Assembly (NCBI RefSeq): GCF_018413525.1
Contig: NZ_JAHCDD010000014.1
Span: 1 to 64,000, forward strand
Length of the DNA: 64,000 nucleotides
Direction of reading: 5' to 3'
Origin: Acidovorax sp. CCYZU-2555
GTDB lineage: Bacteria > Pseudomonadota > Gammaproteobacteria > Burkholderiales > Burkholderiaceae_C
A program made the translations under genes and the position numbers. Shown here one piece after another: positions 39,301-48,264 of this stretch. The notes beneath the pieces are model-generated. The model was not told the DNA's origin and made no database searches. It saw only the letters and a program-made list of their open reading frames with translations. Each line of letters opens with the position of its first letter. The stretch's first letter is position 1.

Positions 39301-39782
39301 GTGCCGGGGTCGGAGGCCCAGGGGCTGTTGATGCCCAGATCGGTGCGCTTGAGGTAGTCGCCCGCATTCCTGACCATGCGATGCGAAGGCGTGCCGCCCG
39401 CAGGCGTGAGCGTCTCTACCCAGCTCAGGAAGTTCGTCCGGTGCGTGCCCTTGAGGCTCTTGAGCGCGTTCTTGCAGTTCGTCGTGTTGAGCGGAATGGT
39501 GTCGCAATCGCTGTTCATCGACTGCCAGCTCAGGCGTATCAGGCCGTCGGCGACATTCTCCGGCGCAAACGTCTGGCGCAGCGCGGCCTTGAGCGTGTTG
39601 ATGCCCGAGGTTCCCATGCTTCCCGAGTCATCGACCGACACAATGACGTTGGGGGCGGGCTCGCGGCTTGCGGTGCCCGCGGGATATTGCACCAGGCCCA
39701 GTTGCGCGGCCAGCGCGGGCGCCCCGTGCAATGCGGCGCCTGCCAGCAGGACGGCGCCTTGCAAAAGGGATGTCTTGTTCAT
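36348..39782 (-). CDS. pilY1: Type IV pilus tip-associated protein PilY1
   Basis: A 1,144-residue secreted protein that caps the pilus and acts in adhesion and in control of pilus retraction. It starts with a signal peptide (MNKTSLLQGAVLLAG, cleavage after ALAA), has a von Willebrand A-like segment with the MIDAS-type motif VSVDDSGSMG near residue 50, and a C-terminal beta-propeller domain (about 620-1,000) typical of PilY1. Two Asp-rich loops, DIDGNGTPD and DTNGDGIYN, could bind calcium. It lies 10 bases after pilX and 32 bases before pilE. Confidence 0.94.
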   Translation of the reverse strand: MNKTSLLQGAVLLAGAALHGAPALAAQLGLVQYPAGTASREPAPNVIVSVDDSGSMGTSGINTLKAALRQTFAPENVADGLIRLSWQSMNSDCDTIPLNTTNCKNALKSLKGTHRTNFLSWVETLTPAGGTPSHRMVRNAGDYLKRTDLGINSPWASDPGTKEAPLISCRRSYHIFMTDGAWNSGTATVAQHVDGDRDLPAYQAINNIGNIDNTAITLGDGSTAYSPTAATSRIYKDDWGFNTTTTVERECTLLLFCKDVTKTTYGLNTLSDLAFHYWATDLQPGIANEIKPLIKKSGEETFTSGSGSSLKTTTLPQFWNPRNNPATWQHMTTYTIGFGAGASAWTGSPTFGSDSYSGELNRLVTGDLTWPSPLCGSGNTGSGNSACDGSTGYGATAKDNGRRIELWHAALNGRGKFTPAPTADELTKAFKDIVSNIVEDTSTPITSFTSASSSVTRTGTSQYSSGYNADGWTGYVRSDTLAQGTAAVTPNTLWGVKAGVAAPANAMTTADKLDALSAGDITNRLILTTATATATNNAEAPVSFTWANLGTAQKAAIKLTVAETDATATARVNFLRGDRSTEGTGTVRVRKSRQGDIVNSALWYVGPPVSNLTNDGYRAFAAKQAARIPMVYVGGNDGMLHGFSALNGAEKIAYVPKGVVANLKDLATSGYTHRYYVDGSPFSGDVDIGSSGTPNWRSMLVGTLGAGGKGYFVLDITTPGSTAPTGTTAVASNFSTANAASLVVMDKTAVAGDAATGDAADIGHIFAAPVVEDNNPQKSTQVVRLNNGRWAVIMGNGYNSRNERPVLLIQYLDGTKELKTIVAATTGDNAASNGLSAPRLVDIDGNGTPDIVYAGDLRGNLWKFDIGSADPGQWNTAFSSRPLYSAVYTSGNSSSVQPITAAPVVKLNDRDGLGLMVAFGTGRNVTEGDRTDTSVQSIYSVLDSTVYKFVDGKLAVDSAKGVVQPVGTGWSNLVQQTISNVAIPGTGSSSARTFYTVSQNTVAFSGTNARKGWYLHLPVTGERLLSSPSFYDGSNILEVLTEVPGSGSSVLEESCSPPATLPKVFRTFINIMDGRKPSVQLMDTNGDGIYNSTTDKGTSRMTASVKESKSSNQNKEIRTGSDNIVDSFSKLPEQPLRPSWRQLR

Positions 39783-39792
39783 ATGCGCTCCC

Positions 39793-40497
39793 TCAGTCCT
39801 TGATTTTCTGCCGCGCCAGCGTCGACTGCAGCACCACCTGCGTGCCCGACTTGAGCCCCTGGGCAATGGCCGTGATGCGGTAGACCAGTGCCGGTTTCAG
39901 ATTGAGATTCAGCTGCTCGGCGCGCGGGTTGTTGGTGATCAGCGCGCCCGCGCTGCTGGCATAGGGCATGACCTCGACCCAGTACCACGCGCCTTTACCG
40001 TCGCCCGTGGCCTGCAGGATGGGATTGCTGTAGTTGCCTTTTTGCGCGCCGGTGTACATGCCATAGCGTGCGCCCTGGGCGCGCATCTTCTCGAGCAGGG
40101 CCTTGTCGTTCCAGAAGTCCTGTTTGTCGATGCGCTTGGCGCAGATGCCGTCAATGCACGGCACGTTGGCCGCGGCTTCGAGCGTGGTCAGCAGCCCGAC
40201 GAAATCCTTTTCCTCGGCAATGAACCAGATGTTGCCCGCAGTGCGGCAGATCTTGGTGTCGCTCGTGGGCACGCAGGCGCTGCCGTCGATGTTCTGGCCC
40301 AGAATGTCCTGTTCCGCGTCCTGCAGCATGGCCTCCGCGGCTTCGAACGCGCGTTGGTAGTCGGCGTCATTGCCGACGATCAGCTCGTTGAGCAGCGCCG
40401 TCTTGGACGCCCAGACGGTCATTAGCATCGTCAGCAGCACGACGACGATGACGATCAGCAAGGAGACGCCGCGCTGGCGTTGGCGCAAGGAAGTCAT
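39793..40497 (-). CDS. pilX: Type IV pilus minor pilin PilX
   Basis: A 234-residue minor pilin. The short leader RQRG is followed by the hydrophobic helix VSLLIVIVVVLLTMLMT, lacking the usual Glu5, a feature shared with PilX proteins of other bacteria. The globular part contains ACVPTSDTKICR and CIDGICAKRIDKQDFW, giving four cysteines that may form two disulfides. The ATG overlaps the pilW stop by four bases (ATGA), so translation is coupled. Its partner pilY1 follows at once. Confidence 0.9.
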   Translation of the reverse strand: MTSLRQRQRGVSLLIVIVVVLLTMLMTVWASKTALLNELIVGNDADYQRAFEAAEAMLQDAEQDILGQNIDGSACVPTSDTKICRTAGNIWFIAEEKDFVGLLTTLEAAANVPCIDGICAKRIDKQDFWNDKALLEKMRAQGARYGMYTGAQKGNYSNPILQATGDGKGAWYWVEVMPYASSAGALITNNPRAEQLNLNLKPALVYRITAIAQGLKSGTQVVLQSTLARQKIKD

Positions 40498-41342
40498 GGC
40501 GGTGGAATGCTGGGGCGGCCCTGGCTGCGGATCTGGTAGGTATTGCGAAACACCATGCGCAGCCGGCTGCCGCGCGCGACGGTCTGGTTGGCGCAGTTCA
40601 CGTACTGGGTGGCGCCGGTGTCGGTCTGGTTTTCCGTGCCTTCCATTTCGAGGCAGATCTCGACCGCATAGATGCGCGGCCAGGCATCGGCGGCGACTGC
40701 TTCGGCCGTGCGGTACTGCATGGTGGGAAGGCCGGTGGCGACATTGGCCTGCTGTTCAACGAAGCGCACGCGGAAATCGGCCACATTGGCGATCACGGGC
40801 TGGCTCACGTCATTGGTGCCCGCGCAGCGCAGCTCGCCGCTGGTCGCGCCCGCGGCCTTCTCCAGCACGAAGCCGCTGCGCAGGGCGCTGGCCGACGGCG
40901 CCTGGCCCAGGCAATCGCGGAACATCGACTGTTGCGTCGCGCTGCCGACCACGTTTTCGTTGTAGTTCTGGTAACCGAGCACCAGCTGGTATTCGTTCTT
41001 TCCCGGAGCGCTTTTTCCGCCCACCGTTGTGATCCCCTTGGGCACTTCGAACGCCACGTTGTCGCCGGGGTCTATGGGCTGCGTGCCCTCCTTGGCGATC
41101 GCCAGGTTCAGGCGCACCGAGCCTGCCTGGCGCGCCTGCTGGCCTATGCTGCGAAATGCCTGCGCCGCCTGTTGCTGCAGCTGGCTCGCATCGTTGACCG
41201 TGCCCGACACCTGGCGCGATATCACCAGTGTGCCTATGGCCACCGAGATGGTCAGCAAGCCTATGGTCAGCCCGACCAGCAGCTCGATCATGCTCAGACC
41301 GTACTGGCGCTGCGGGCGGCGGATGTGGTGCAGGTTGCGCAT
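40494..41342 (-). CDS. pilW: Type IV pilus minor pilin PilW
   Basis: A 282-residue minor pilin with leader and hydrophobic helix RQYGLSMIELLVGLTIGLLT, including Glu5, then a long globular domain with QQQAAQAFRSIGQQARQAGS, which is typical of PilW. The ATG at 41340-41342 lies 4 bases after the pilV stop; a further ATG at 41366 would overlap pilV and is less likely. Together with PilV, PilX and PilE it should prime pilus assembly at the inner membrane. Confidence 0.9.
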   Translation of the reverse strand: MRNLHHIRRPQRQYGLSMIELLVGLTIGLLTISVAIGTLVISRQVSGTVNDASQLQQQAAQAFRSIGQQARQAGSVRLNLAIAKEGTQPIDPGDNVAFEVPKGITTVGGKSAPGKNEYQLVLGYQNYNENVVGSATQQSMFRDCLGQAPSASALRSGFVLEKAAGATSGELRCAGTNDVSQPVIANVADFRVRFVEQQANVATGLPTMQYRTAEAVAADAWPRIYAVEICLEMEGTENQTDTGATQYVNCANQTVARGSRLRMVFRNTYQIRSQGRPSIPPP

Positions 41343-41346
41343 GGCG

Positions 41347-41982
41347 TCAGCCCGGGCAGATGGCAAGGCTGGCGCTCGCCGCGCCCGCGCTGTAAGGCAG
41401 GCAGCGCGCGCTGGGTTGGATGTACTGCAGATGGCAGCTTCGGTCGGGCGGGCAGACGGGCTTGTTGGCGCCCGTGGCCACGGGCTGCAGCACTGCGCGG
41501 TACGTGGCCTGCTCGGTCTTGTCTGCGGCGGAGCTGCCCGAGGGCAGCTTTTCGTTCTCGCGCCAGCTGATCATCACGCCCAGCTGTCGGCGGTTGGCAT
41601 TGTTGGTTTCGTCGGCCGCCAGGAATATGGTGGCATCGCCCAGCGGCAGCGTTTGCTGGACATTGGCCAGCCACAGGTTTCTGTCGTCGGTCGCCAGATT
41701 GGCGCTGGTGCAGGCGGCAGCCGCGCAGTTGCCGGCCTTGGGCGGCTTGCTGTCCCAGGCTACGACATATTGGTTGAGTTCGGCCAGGCCACGCGGGTTC
41801 ATGCGTATGCGTTCGCTCAGGTCTTCGATCATGCGCACCGCCTGGGCACGCCGCACGCTGGTCTGGCTGTCGGCCAGCGTGCGCATCTGCACGCCCAGGA
41901 TGCCGAGCACGCCCAGCGCCATGACCACGATGGCGGCCAGGGACTCGATGAGCGTGATGCCGCGCTGGTGGCGTTTCAGCAT
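41347..41982 (-). CDS. pilV: Type IV pilus modification/minor pilin PilV
   Basis: A 211-residue minor pilin with leader MLKRHQRG and helix [20 protein letters not shown], Glu5 present. The following [19 protein letters not shown] and [15 protein letters not shown] are characteristic of PilV. C-terminal cysteines ([25 protein letters not shown]) suggest disulfide bonds. The start overlaps the end of fimT by 7 bases. Confidence 0.9.
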   Translation of the reverse strand: MLKRHQRGITLIESLAAIVVMALGVLGILGVQMRTLADSQTSVRRAQAVRMIEDLSERIRMNPRGLAELNQYVVAWDSKPPKAGNCAAAACTSANLATDDRNLWLANVQQTLPLGDATIFLAADETNNANRRQLGVMISWRENEKLPSGSSAADKTEQATYRAVLQPVATGANKPVCPPDRSCHLQYIQPSARCLPYSAGAASASLAICPG

Positions 41983-42560
41983 GTCGCACCTGCTTTCCAG
42001 TTGATGCGCCCGCCTGCGGAAACGCACAGCGTGCGCGCGGCTTTGGAGTCCGTTCCTTCCGCGTAGGGGTAGACGATGAAGCTCTTGGCGTTGATGCCGT
42101 CCATGTTGCCCCAACGGTTGATGGCGATGGTGTCGGCGTCGCTTCCCGCGGCTCCGAGGACATGCGTCACGCCCATTCCCGCAGGCACGCGCGCATTGAG
42201 CAGCACTTCCTCTCCCTGGGTGTATCTGCCGTTGCCGTCGCTGTCGACAAACAGCCGCCAGCCGCAGCCCCAGTCGATGGTCCGGGGAGCGGTCACGCAG
42301 TTGTCGGTGGTGTTATCCATCTTTTGGATCACCACGTTTCCGCCGCGCTTGATGGCTTCGGTGCGCCCCAGCCGTATGACGTCGGTCACCGCGCCTTCTG
42401 CCTGCCGCACGCGCCAGCGGTCGAGCAAAGGCTTGAAGGAGGGCACGGCCAGCGTCGTCAGCAGCGCCACGATCGACAGGGTCACGAGAATTTCGACCAA
42501 AGTCAGCCCTGCCGCACGGCGCCGGCAAACAGTTGCTGGGCAGGAAGATCGGACCTTCAT
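41976..42560 (-). CDS. fimT: GspH/FimT family pseudopilin
   Basis: A 194-residue minor pilin that heads the operon. A basic leader ([17 protein letters not shown]) precedes the helix [20 protein letters not shown] with Glu5, then a GspH/FimT domain with [20 protein letters not shown] and [16 protein letters not shown], the standard signature. It is followed with overlap by pilV-pilW-pilX-pilY1-pilE. The 90 bases upstream, to the small gene ending at 42651, presumably hold the operon promoter; I looked for a sigma-54 site and found none with correct spacing. Confidence 0.9.
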   Translation of the reverse strand: MKVRSSCPATVCRRRAAGLTLVEILVTLSIVALLTTLAVPSFKPLLDRWRVRQAEGAVTDVIRLGRTEAIKRGGNVVIQKMDNTTDNCVTAPRTIDWGCGWRLFVDSDGNGRYTQGEEVLLNARVPAGMGVTHVLGAAGSDADTIAINRWGNMDGINAKSFIVYPYAEGTDSKAARTLCVSAGGRINWKAGATC

Positions 42561-42650
42561 GCTTGCACTTCAGCACACAAAGCCATCCTCTTCCAGCAGA
42601 TTGACGACAGGCGGCAGGATGCATCCGACCAGCGGAGCGAACCACCCGCG

Positions 42651-42938
42651 TCAGCGGCGTTGACCGGCGCCGCGCGGGCGCGCCGCTGCCGCAGCTGCGT
42701 AACCCAGGCAGGCGCCCGCATTGGGCAGGCCGCGGCACTCGCGTGTGAGGCGCCGGTCGCGCTGCGCCTGGCTCTCTTCCGAAGGGCTGGGCAGGTGCAG
42801 GATGCGGGGCTTGCGCCGGCTTGGCGGTTGGCGACGTTCGGTATCTTGCGCGCTGGCGCCGGTCGCTGGCGCAGCCGCCGCAGCATCGCCCAGGAACAGC
42901 ACCAGTGCGACTGCGCCCAGGATCATCGTGGAAGGCAT
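42651..42938 (-). CDS. Small secreted protein with conserved-looking cysteines
   Basis: A 95-residue protein beginning [20 protein letters not shown], a clear signal peptide with probable cleavage after the following alanines. The mature part is basic and Pro/Arg-rich and ends in [15 protein letters not shown] and an Ala/Arg-rich tail; the two cysteines eight residues apart could form a disulfide in the periplasm. AAAGG seven bases before the ATG supports this start. It lies between the pilus operon and rpsO, same strand as the pilus genes. I do not recognise the family. Confidence 0.6.
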   Translation of the reverse strand: MPSTMILGAVALVLFLGDAAAAAPATGASAQDTERRQPPSRRKPRILHLPSPSEESQAQRDRRLTRECRGLPNAGACLGYAAAAAARPRGAGQRR

Positions 42939-43040
42939 GGCAGGCCTTTCAATGGAAAAAACGGACGGCGAAAATTCTGCGCCGCCGCCGCAGGCCTCAG
43001 GGCAATCGACCCTGACCGCATCGGGCAAAGCACCAGTCCG

Positions 43041-43070
43041 TTGATGGCCGAAAATGCAGCGCGCTATAAT
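43041..43070 (+). promoter_or_regulatory. Vegetative promoter of rpsO
   Basis: TTGATG (43041-43046) and a perfect TATAAT (43065-43070) are separated by 18 bases. Transcription would start near 43077, leaving a leader of about 100 bases before rpsO, long enough for the S15 autoregulatory fold known in other bacteria. Confidence 0.8.
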
Positions 43071-43175
43071 CGCGGGGTTTTGCATGGTGCAAGACGCACG
43101 CCGATGGCCGTTCCAGCCGCCGGCGCAAGTCATCAAGGGGCGCGTTCGCGCTGCTCCACATACAGGAAAAAACAA

Positions 43176-43442
43176 ATGATCGCATCCTCTATCAAGGCCG
43201 AAGTTGTCAAGGCCAATGCCCGTGCTGAAAACGACACTGGCAGCCCAGAAGTGCAAGTCGCGCTGCTGACCGCTCGCATCAACGAACTGACCCCCCACTT
43301 CAAGCAACACGCCAAGGACCACCACGGTCGTCGCGGCCTGCTGCGCATGGTGAGCCGTCGTCGTAAGCTGCTGGACTACCTCAAGTCCCGCGATGCAGAC
43401 CGTTACACCGCGCTGATCGCCAAGCTGGGCCTGCGTAAGTAA
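43176..43442 (+). CDS. rpsO: 30S ribosomal protein S15
   Basis: Primary 16S rRNA-binding protein of the small subunit and part of an intersubunit bridge. The 88 residues begin [20 protein letters not shown] and include [21 protein letters not shown] and the core RNA-binding motif [21 protein letters not shown]. Length and sequence are standard. A frame upstream is open but the ATG at 43176, with AGGA upstream, is the family start. Followed by a terminator and then pnp, the order seen in many proteobacteria. Confidence 0.97.
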   Translation: MIASSIKAEVVKANARAENDTGSPEVQVALLTARINELTPHFKQHAKDHHGRRGLLRMVSRRRKLLDYLKSRDADRYTALIAKLGLRK

Positions 43443-43460
43443 ATTGAGTCAGAGATAAAA

Positions 43461-43495
43461 ACGCCTGAGTTAGCCTGCTAGCTCAGGCGTTTTTT
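43461..43495 (+). terminator. Rho-independent terminator after rpsO
   Basis: ACGCCTGAG at 43461-43469 pairs with CTCAGGCGT at 43482-43490, with further pairing of TAGC and GCTA inside, and a run of six T ends at 43495. It should stop most rpsO transcripts; read-through would enter the pnp leader. Confidence 0.88.
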
Positions 43496-43500
43496 ACTTC

Positions 43501-43603
43501 GGAGGATGGATAACAGAGCGAAGCTATGTCATTCCAACAGCCCTGTGCGGGGTCCGCAAGGTACTGGTCTGCTGGAATGGCATCGTGTTCTGAATTGTCC
43601 TCC
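43501..43603 (+). promoter_or_regulatory. Long stem-loop in the pnp leader
   Basis: An extended hairpin precedes pnp. The inner arms 43526-43540 and 43569-43583 pair over 15 positions with one G-T wobble and one mismatch (core CATTCCA/TGGAATG), and the outer arms GGAGGA (43501-43506) and TCCTCC (43598-43603) also pair. In enteric bacteria a similar leader stem is cut by RNase III and then degraded by PNPase to control its own synthesis. The structure is seen directly; that role here is inferred. Confidence 0.6.
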
Positions 43604-43650
43604 AAACTATTGCTGGCTATGAATAGCTAGCTATTAATCTAGGAGCGAAT

Positions 43651-45879
43651 ATGAGCATTTTCAACAAAGTGACCAAGACTTTCCAATGGGGCCAGCACAC
43701 GGTCACTCTGGAAACCGGCGAAATCGCACGCCAGGCATCCGGCGCGGTGCTGGTCAACATCGACGACACCGTGGTGTTGGCGACGGTCGTGGCTTCGAAG
43801 AAGGCCAAGTCGGGCCAGGATTTCTTCCCCCTGACCGTGGACTACATTGAGAAGACATACGCCGCAGGCAAGATCCCCGGCAGCTTCTTCAAGCGCGAAG
43901 CCAAGCCCAGCGAACACGAAACGCTGACCAGCCGCCTGATCGATCGCCCGATCCGTCCGCTGTTCCCCGAAGGTTTCTACAACGACGTGCATGTGGTGAT
44001 CCACACCGTGTCGCTGAACCCTGAAGTCGACGCCGACATCGCCGCGCTGATCGCCTCTTCGGCCGCGCTGGCCATTTCGGGCATTCCTTTCAGCGGCCCC
44101 ATCGGTGCAGCCCGCGTGGGTTACATCAATGGCGAGTACGTGCTCAACCCCGGCCAGACGCAGCGCAAGGGCTCGCAGATGGACCTGATCGTTGCCGGCA
44201 CCGAAGCCGCCGTGCTGATGGTCGAGTCCGAAGCCCAGCAGCTGTCGGAAGAACTGATGCTGGGTGCCGTGGTCTTCGGCCACGAGCAAAGCCGCATCGC
44301 CATCAACGCCATCCATGAACTGGTGCGCGACGCCGGCAAGCCCGTCTGGGACTGGCAAGCGCCTGCCAAGGACGAGCCGCTGATCGCCCAAGTCGGTGCC
44401 CTGGGTGAAGAAGCCCTGCGCAGCGCCTACCAGATCCGCAACAAGCAAAGCCGCACGCACGCTTGCCGCGATGCCTACGCCACGGTCAAGGCCGGTCTCA
44501 CGGCGCAAGGCGTGGTGTTCGACGAAGTCAAGGTCGAAGGCATGCTGTTCGACATCGAAGCACGCATCGTGCGCAGCCAGATCCTGGCCGGCGAGCCGCG
44601 CATCGACGGCCGTGACACACGCACCGTGCGTCCCATCGAAATCCGCAACTCGCTGCTGCCCCGCACCCACGGTTCGGCCCTGTTCACGCGTGGCGAAACC
44701 CAGGCGCTGGTCGTGGCCACGCTGGGCACGGAACGCGACGCACAGCGCATCGACGCGCTGGCCGGCGAGTACGAAGACCGCTTCATGATGCACTACAACA
44801 TGCCTCCCTTCGCCACCGGCGAAGTCGGTCGCATGGGTTCGACCAAGCGCCGCGAAATCGGCCACGGCCGTCTGGCCAAGCGCGCGCTGATCGCCGTGCT
44901 GCCCACCAAGGAAGAATTCCCCTACACCATGCGTGTGGTGTCGGAAATCACCGAGTCCAACGGCTCCTCGTCGATGGCTTCGGTCTGCGGCGGCTGCCTG
45001 GCACTGATGGACGCCGGTGTGCCTATGAAGGCCCACGTGGCCGGCATCGCCATGGGTCTGATCAAGGAAGAAAACCGCTTCGCCGTGCTGACCGACATCC
45101 TGGGTGACGAAGATCACCTGGGTGACATGGACTTCAAGGTGGCCGGCACGACCAACGGCATCACCGCGCTGCAGATGGACATCAAGATCCAGGGCATCAC
45201 CAAGGAAATCATGCAGGTCGCACTGGCCCAGGCCAAGGAAGCCCGCATGCACATCCTGGGCGCAATGCAGGAAGCCATGGGCGAAGCCAAGACCGAAGTC
45301 TCGAACTTCGCTCCCAAGCTGTACACCATGAAGATCAACCCCGAGAAGATCCGTGACGTGATCGGCAAGGGTGGTTCGGTGATCCGCGCGCTGACCGAAG
45401 AGACCGGCTGCCAGATCAACATCGACGAAGACGGCACGATCACCATCGCCGCGACCGAAGCCGCCAAGGCCGACGAAGCCAAGAAGCGCATCGAGCAGAT
45501 CACTGCAGAAGTCGAAATCGGCAAGGTCTACGAAGGTCCCGTGACCAAGATCCTCGACTTCGGCGCACTGATCAATCTGCTGCCCGGCAAGGACGGCCTG
45601 CTGCACATCAGCCAGATCGCCCACGAGCGCGTCGAGAACGTCAATGACTACCTGCGTGAAGGCCAGATCGTCAAGGTCAAGGTCATGGAAACCGACGAAA
45701 AGGGCCGCGTCAAGCTGTCCATGAAGGCCCTGGCCGAGCGTCCCGCAGGCGAGCAGCGCAGCGATCGTCCGGCTCCCGCCGAGCGCCGCGAGCCGCGCGA
45801 ACCCCGTGGTGATTCGCGCGAACAGCGTGAGCCCCGCGCTCCGCGTGCCAACGACCAGCAGCAGCAACAGCAGCAATAA
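43651..45879 (+). CDS. pnp: Polyribonucleotide nucleotidyltransferase (PNPase)
   Basis: Trimeric 3'-5' phosphorolytic exoribonuclease of mRNA decay. The 742-residue protein has two RNase PH domains separated by a helical domain ([22 protein letters not shown] near 74; [19 protein letters not shown] and [15 protein letters not shown] in the second), a KH domain with [16 protein letters not shown] near 565, and an S1 domain with [16 protein letters not shown] near 625. The end is a disordered tail rich in Arg, Glu and Pro finishing in a run of seven glutamines, which may be an RNA- or RNase E-contact region. GGAG lies seven bases before the ATG. Confidence 0.97.
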   Translation: MSIFNKVTKTFQWGQHTVTLETGEIARQASGAVLVNIDDTVVLATVVASKKAKSGQDFFPLTVDYIEKTYAAGKIPGSFFKREAKPSEHETLTSRLIDRPIRPLFPEGFYNDVHVVIHTVSLNPEVDADIAALIASSAALAISGIPFSGPIGAARVGYINGEYVLNPGQTQRKGSQMDLIVAGTEAAVLMVESEAQQLSEELMLGAVVFGHEQSRIAINAIHELVRDAGKPVWDWQAPAKDEPLIAQVGALGEEALRSAYQIRNKQSRTHACRDAYATVKAGLTAQGVVFDEVKVEGMLFDIEARIVRSQILAGEPRIDGRDTRTVRPIEIRNSLLPRTHGSALFTRGETQALVVATLGTERDAQRIDALAGEYEDRFMMHYNMPPFATGEVGRMGSTKRREIGHGRLAKRALIAVLPTKEEFPYTMRVVSEITESNGSSSMASVCGGCLALMDAGVPMKAHVAGIAMGLIKEENRFAVLTDILGDEDHLGDMDFKVAGTTNGITALQMDIKIQGITKEIMQVALAQAKEARMHILGAMQEAMGEAKTEVSNFAPKLYTMKINPEKIRDVIGKGGSVIRALTEETGCQINIDEDGTITIAATEAAKADEAKKRIEQITAEVEIGKVYEGPVTKILDFGALINLLPGKDGLLHISQIAHERVENVNDYLREGQIVKVKVMETDEKGRVKLSMKALAERPAGEQRSDRPAPAERREPREPRGDSREQREPRAPRANDQQQQQQQ

Positions 45880-45896
45880 ACCGCTGCTCCGCTGAG

Positions 45897-45929
45897 AAAT
45901 CGGCCTCCGTAATGGGAGGCCGATTTTTT
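45897..45929 (+). terminator. Rho-independent terminator after pnp
   Basis: A perfect 12-bp stem (45897-45908 with 45915-45926, core CGGCCTCC/GGAGGCCG) with a 6-base loop runs into six T. It lies 18 bases after the pnp stop. Confidence 0.92.
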
Positions 45930-45990
45930 GGTTTCTGCCAGGCCTGCAGTTGGCTGCCTGATTTCCTTTCCCTTTTTCGTGAGATTTCCC

Positions 45991-46977
45991 ATGCGCGCTG
46001 TCGAAATCACATCCCCCGGAGGCCCTGAGGTTCTGCGGCTGACCGAGCATCCGGCCCCTGTGGCCGGTGCTGGCGAGTTGCTGATCCGGGTTGCGGCTAG
46101 CGGCATCAACCGCCCCGACGTCCTGCAGCGCAAGGGCCGTTACGCTCCGCCTCCAGGCACTTCGGAGCTGCCCGGCCTCGAAGTCGCTGGCGTGGTCGAA
46201 AGCGGCGATGCCCAGGCCATGGCGGCTGCGGGCATCGCGGTCGGCGACCGTGTCTGCGCGCTCGTCGCCGGTGGTGGTTACGCCGAGTATTGCGTCGCTC
46301 CCGTGGCGCAATGCCTGCCCGTGCCCAAGGGACTGTCCGATGTCGAGGCCGCTTCGCTGCCCGAAACCTACTTCACGGTGTGGAGCAACGTGTTCCAGCG
46401 CGGCGCGCTGCAACCGGGCGAAACGCTGCTGGTGCAGGGCGGCAGCAGCGGCATAGGCGTGACCGCGATCCAGCTGGCGCTGGCCTGGGGTGCGAAAGTG
46501 ATCGTCACTGCGGGCACCGATGCCAAGTGCGACAACTGCCTGGCGCTGGGCGCGCAGCACGCGATCAACTACAACACCCAGGACTTCGCGGCCGAAGTAA
46601 TGCGCATCACCGAAGGCCAGGGCGTGGACGTGATCCTCGACATGGTTGGTGGCGACTATGTGGCGCGTGAAGTCGGCTGTCTCGCGGAAGACGGGCGTCT
46701 GGTGATCATTGCAGTGCAGGGCGGCGTCAAGGCGCAGTTCGATGCGAGCCTGGTCCTGCGCCGGCGCCTCGTGATCACGGGCTCGACGCTGCGTCCGCGC
46801 CCCGTGGCCTTCAAGGGCGCAATCGCCAAGGCCTTGCGCGAAAATGTCTGGCCCTGGCTGGAATCGGGCAAGGTGCGCCCGGTGATCTTTCGCCAATTCG
46901 CCGCCGAGCAAGCCGTGCAGTCGCATGCGCTGATGGAATCGAGCGAGCACACCGGAAAAATCGTTTTGACATGGTAA
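45991..46977 (+). CDS. NAD(P)H quinone oxidoreductase, zinc-free MDR family (PIG3-like)
   Basis: A 328-residue medium-chain dehydrogenase/reductase without zinc ligands. It starts [20 protein letters not shown], has [21 protein letters not shown] near residue 40 and [15 protein letters not shown] and the cofactor loop [16 protein letters not shown] near 148, the pattern of the PIG3/quinone oxidoreductase group that reduces quinones with NADPH. The frame begins earlier, but the ATG at 45991 gives the family start. Its stop is 2 bases from tpiA, so the two genes are cotranscribed. Confidence 0.9.
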   Translation: MRAVEITSPGGPEVLRLTEHPAPVAGAGELLIRVAASGINRPDVLQRKGRYAPPPGTSELPGLEVAGVVESGDAQAMAAAGIAVGDRVCALVAGGGYAEYCVAPVAQCLPVPKGLSDVEAASLPETYFTVWSNVFQRGALQPGETLLVQGGSSGIGVTAIQLALAWGAKVIVTAGTDAKCDNCLALGAQHAINYNTQDFAAEVMRITEGQGVDVILDMVGGDYVAREVGCLAEDGRLVIIAVQGGVKAQFDASLVLRRRLVITGSTLRPRPVAFKGAIAKALRENVWPWLESGKVRPVIFRQFAAEQAVQSHALMESSEHTGKIVLTW

Positions 46978-46979
46978 CC

Positions 46980-47735
46980 ATGAAGAAAAAACTCATCGTC
47001 GGAAACTGGAAAATGAACGGCAGCCTGGCTGCCAATGCCGCACTGATCGCCGCGCTCAAGGACGGCCTGGCGGCGCAGGCGGCAGATGCCGGCTGCGGCG
47101 TCGCGGTCGCCGTGCCCGCGCCATATCTGGCGCAGGTGCAGGCGCTGGTCGAAGGCAGCCGCATCGCGCTCGCGTCGCAAGACGTCTCGCAGCATGCGGT
47201 CGGTGCCTATACCGGCGAGACTTCGGTCGAAATGTTGCGTGAATTCGGCGTGCGCTATACGCTGGTGGGGCATTCCGAACGCCGCCAGTACCATGGCGAA
47301 ACCGATGCCGTGGTGGCCGCCAAGGCCCAGCGTGCGCTGGCCGCGGGCATCACGCCCATCGTCTGCGTCGGTGAGACGCTTGCCGAGCGTGAAACCGGTG
47401 AAACCGAAAATGTGGTCAAGCGCCAGCTCGCTGCCGTGGTGCACGCGGTCGGTCATTGCGTGACCGAACTGGTCGTGGCTTACGAGCCCGTCTGGGCCAT
47501 TGGCACCGGTCGCACGGCAACGCCCGAGCAGGCACAGGAAGTGCATGCCGTGCTGCGCGCCCAGCTGGCTGCGGCGACGACCCATGCGCAAGACATTGCC
47601 TTGTTGTATGGCGGCAGCATGAACGCGGCCAATGCCGCGCAGCTGCTGGCCCAGCCCGATATCGATGGTGGTCTGGTGGGCGGTGCGGCGCTCAAGGCCG
47701 CCGATTTTCTGCAGATCATTGCCGCCGCCGACTGA
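46980..47735 (+). CDS. tpiA: Triosephosphate isomerase
   Basis: Glycolytic TIM barrel interconverting dihydroxyacetone phosphate and glyceraldehyde 3-phosphate. The 251-residue protein begins [15 protein letters not shown] (catalytic Asn and Lys), has the catalytic histidine in [15 protein letters not shown] near 95, the catalytic glutamate in [15 protein letters not shown] near 168 and the phosphate loops LYGGSMN and [11 protein letters not shown] start three codons earlier (46971) overlaps the preceding stop and is possible. Lies 42 bases before secG, the usual order in Burkholderiales. Confidence 0.97.
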   Translation: MKKKLIVGNWKMNGSLAANAALIAALKDGLAAQAADAGCGVAVAVPAPYLAQVQALVEGSRIALASQDVSQHAVGAYTGETSVEMLREFGVRYTLVGHSERRQYHGETDAVVAAKAQRALAAGITPIVCVGETLAERETGETENVVKRQLAAVVHAVGHCVTELVVAYEPVWAIGTGRTATPEQAQEVHAVLRAQLAAATTHAQDIALLYGGSMNAANAAQLLAQPDIDGGLVGGAALKAADFLQIIAAAD

Positions 47736-47777
47736 GGCGCGCTGCACTTTAATTGTTTAGTTGAGGAGTTGAAAAAA

Positions 47778-48143
47778 ATGAATGCATTTGCAAGCGTGAT
47801 CCTGGCCATCCAGATGTTGACCGCACTGGCCATGATCGGTCTGATCCTGATCCAGCACGGCAAGGGTGCCGACATGGGCGCGTCGTTTGGCGGCGGCAGC
47901 TCGGGCAGCCTGTTCGGTGCTTCGGGCAGTGCGAACTTCCTGTCGCGCACCACCGGCATCCTGGCCGCGGTGTTCTTCGTGGCGACGCTGGCCCTGGCCT
48001 ATATCGGCAACCATCGTGCTCCGACCGCAGGCAGCGTGCTCGAAGGCGCGGCCGTGAGCGTGCCCGTTCCTGCGGCCGGCGATGCGCCTGCCGTGGTGCC
48101 CGCAGCCCCGGCTGAAGGCGCGGCGCAGATCCCGACCAAGTAA
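47778..48143 (+). CDS. secG: Protein translocase subunit SecG
   Basis: Inner-membrane component of the SecYEG channel. The 121-residue protein has two transmembrane helices (about 3-22 and 53-74) separated by the conserved loop GLILIQHGKGADMGASFGGG and SSGSLFGASGSANFLSR, then an Ala/Pro/Val-rich tail (about 78-121) typical of betaproteobacterial SecG. GAGGAG precedes the ATG at 47778; an upstream TTG in frame is ignored. It is followed by tRNA-Leu and the nuo operon. Confidence 0.95.
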   Translation: MNAFASVILAIQMLTALAMIGLILIQHGKGADMGASFGGGSSGSLFGASGSANFLSRTTGILAAVFFVATLALAYIGNHRAPTAGSVLEGAAVSVPVPAAGDAPAVVPAAPAEGAAQIPTK

Positions 48144-48264
48144 TTTGAAAAATCTGAGAAATCTCTTTTACTAGGGGTTTTTCAGAGTAGAATACTTAGA
48201 TTGTCCGGGAGGTCAAAGTCTTACAAGACACCTCTAGCTTCCCGGAAAAAAAGATTGAGACGAA

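Noticed and set aside
37939-39507. A 522-codon minus-strand frame overlapping pilY1
   Set aside because: Out-of-frame reading of pilY1 on the same strand, rich in Gln, His and Arg; pilY1 itself has signal peptide and domain support.
42561-42650. A sigma-54 promoter before the pilus operon
   Set aside because: GG and GC dinucleotides are present but spaced 8 or 9 bases apart instead of the required 10.
43639-46950. A minus-strand frame of 1,103 codons opposite pnp and the quinone oxidoreductase gene
   Set aside because: It runs straight through two real genes, the pnp terminator and an intergenic region, which a genuine gene would not do.
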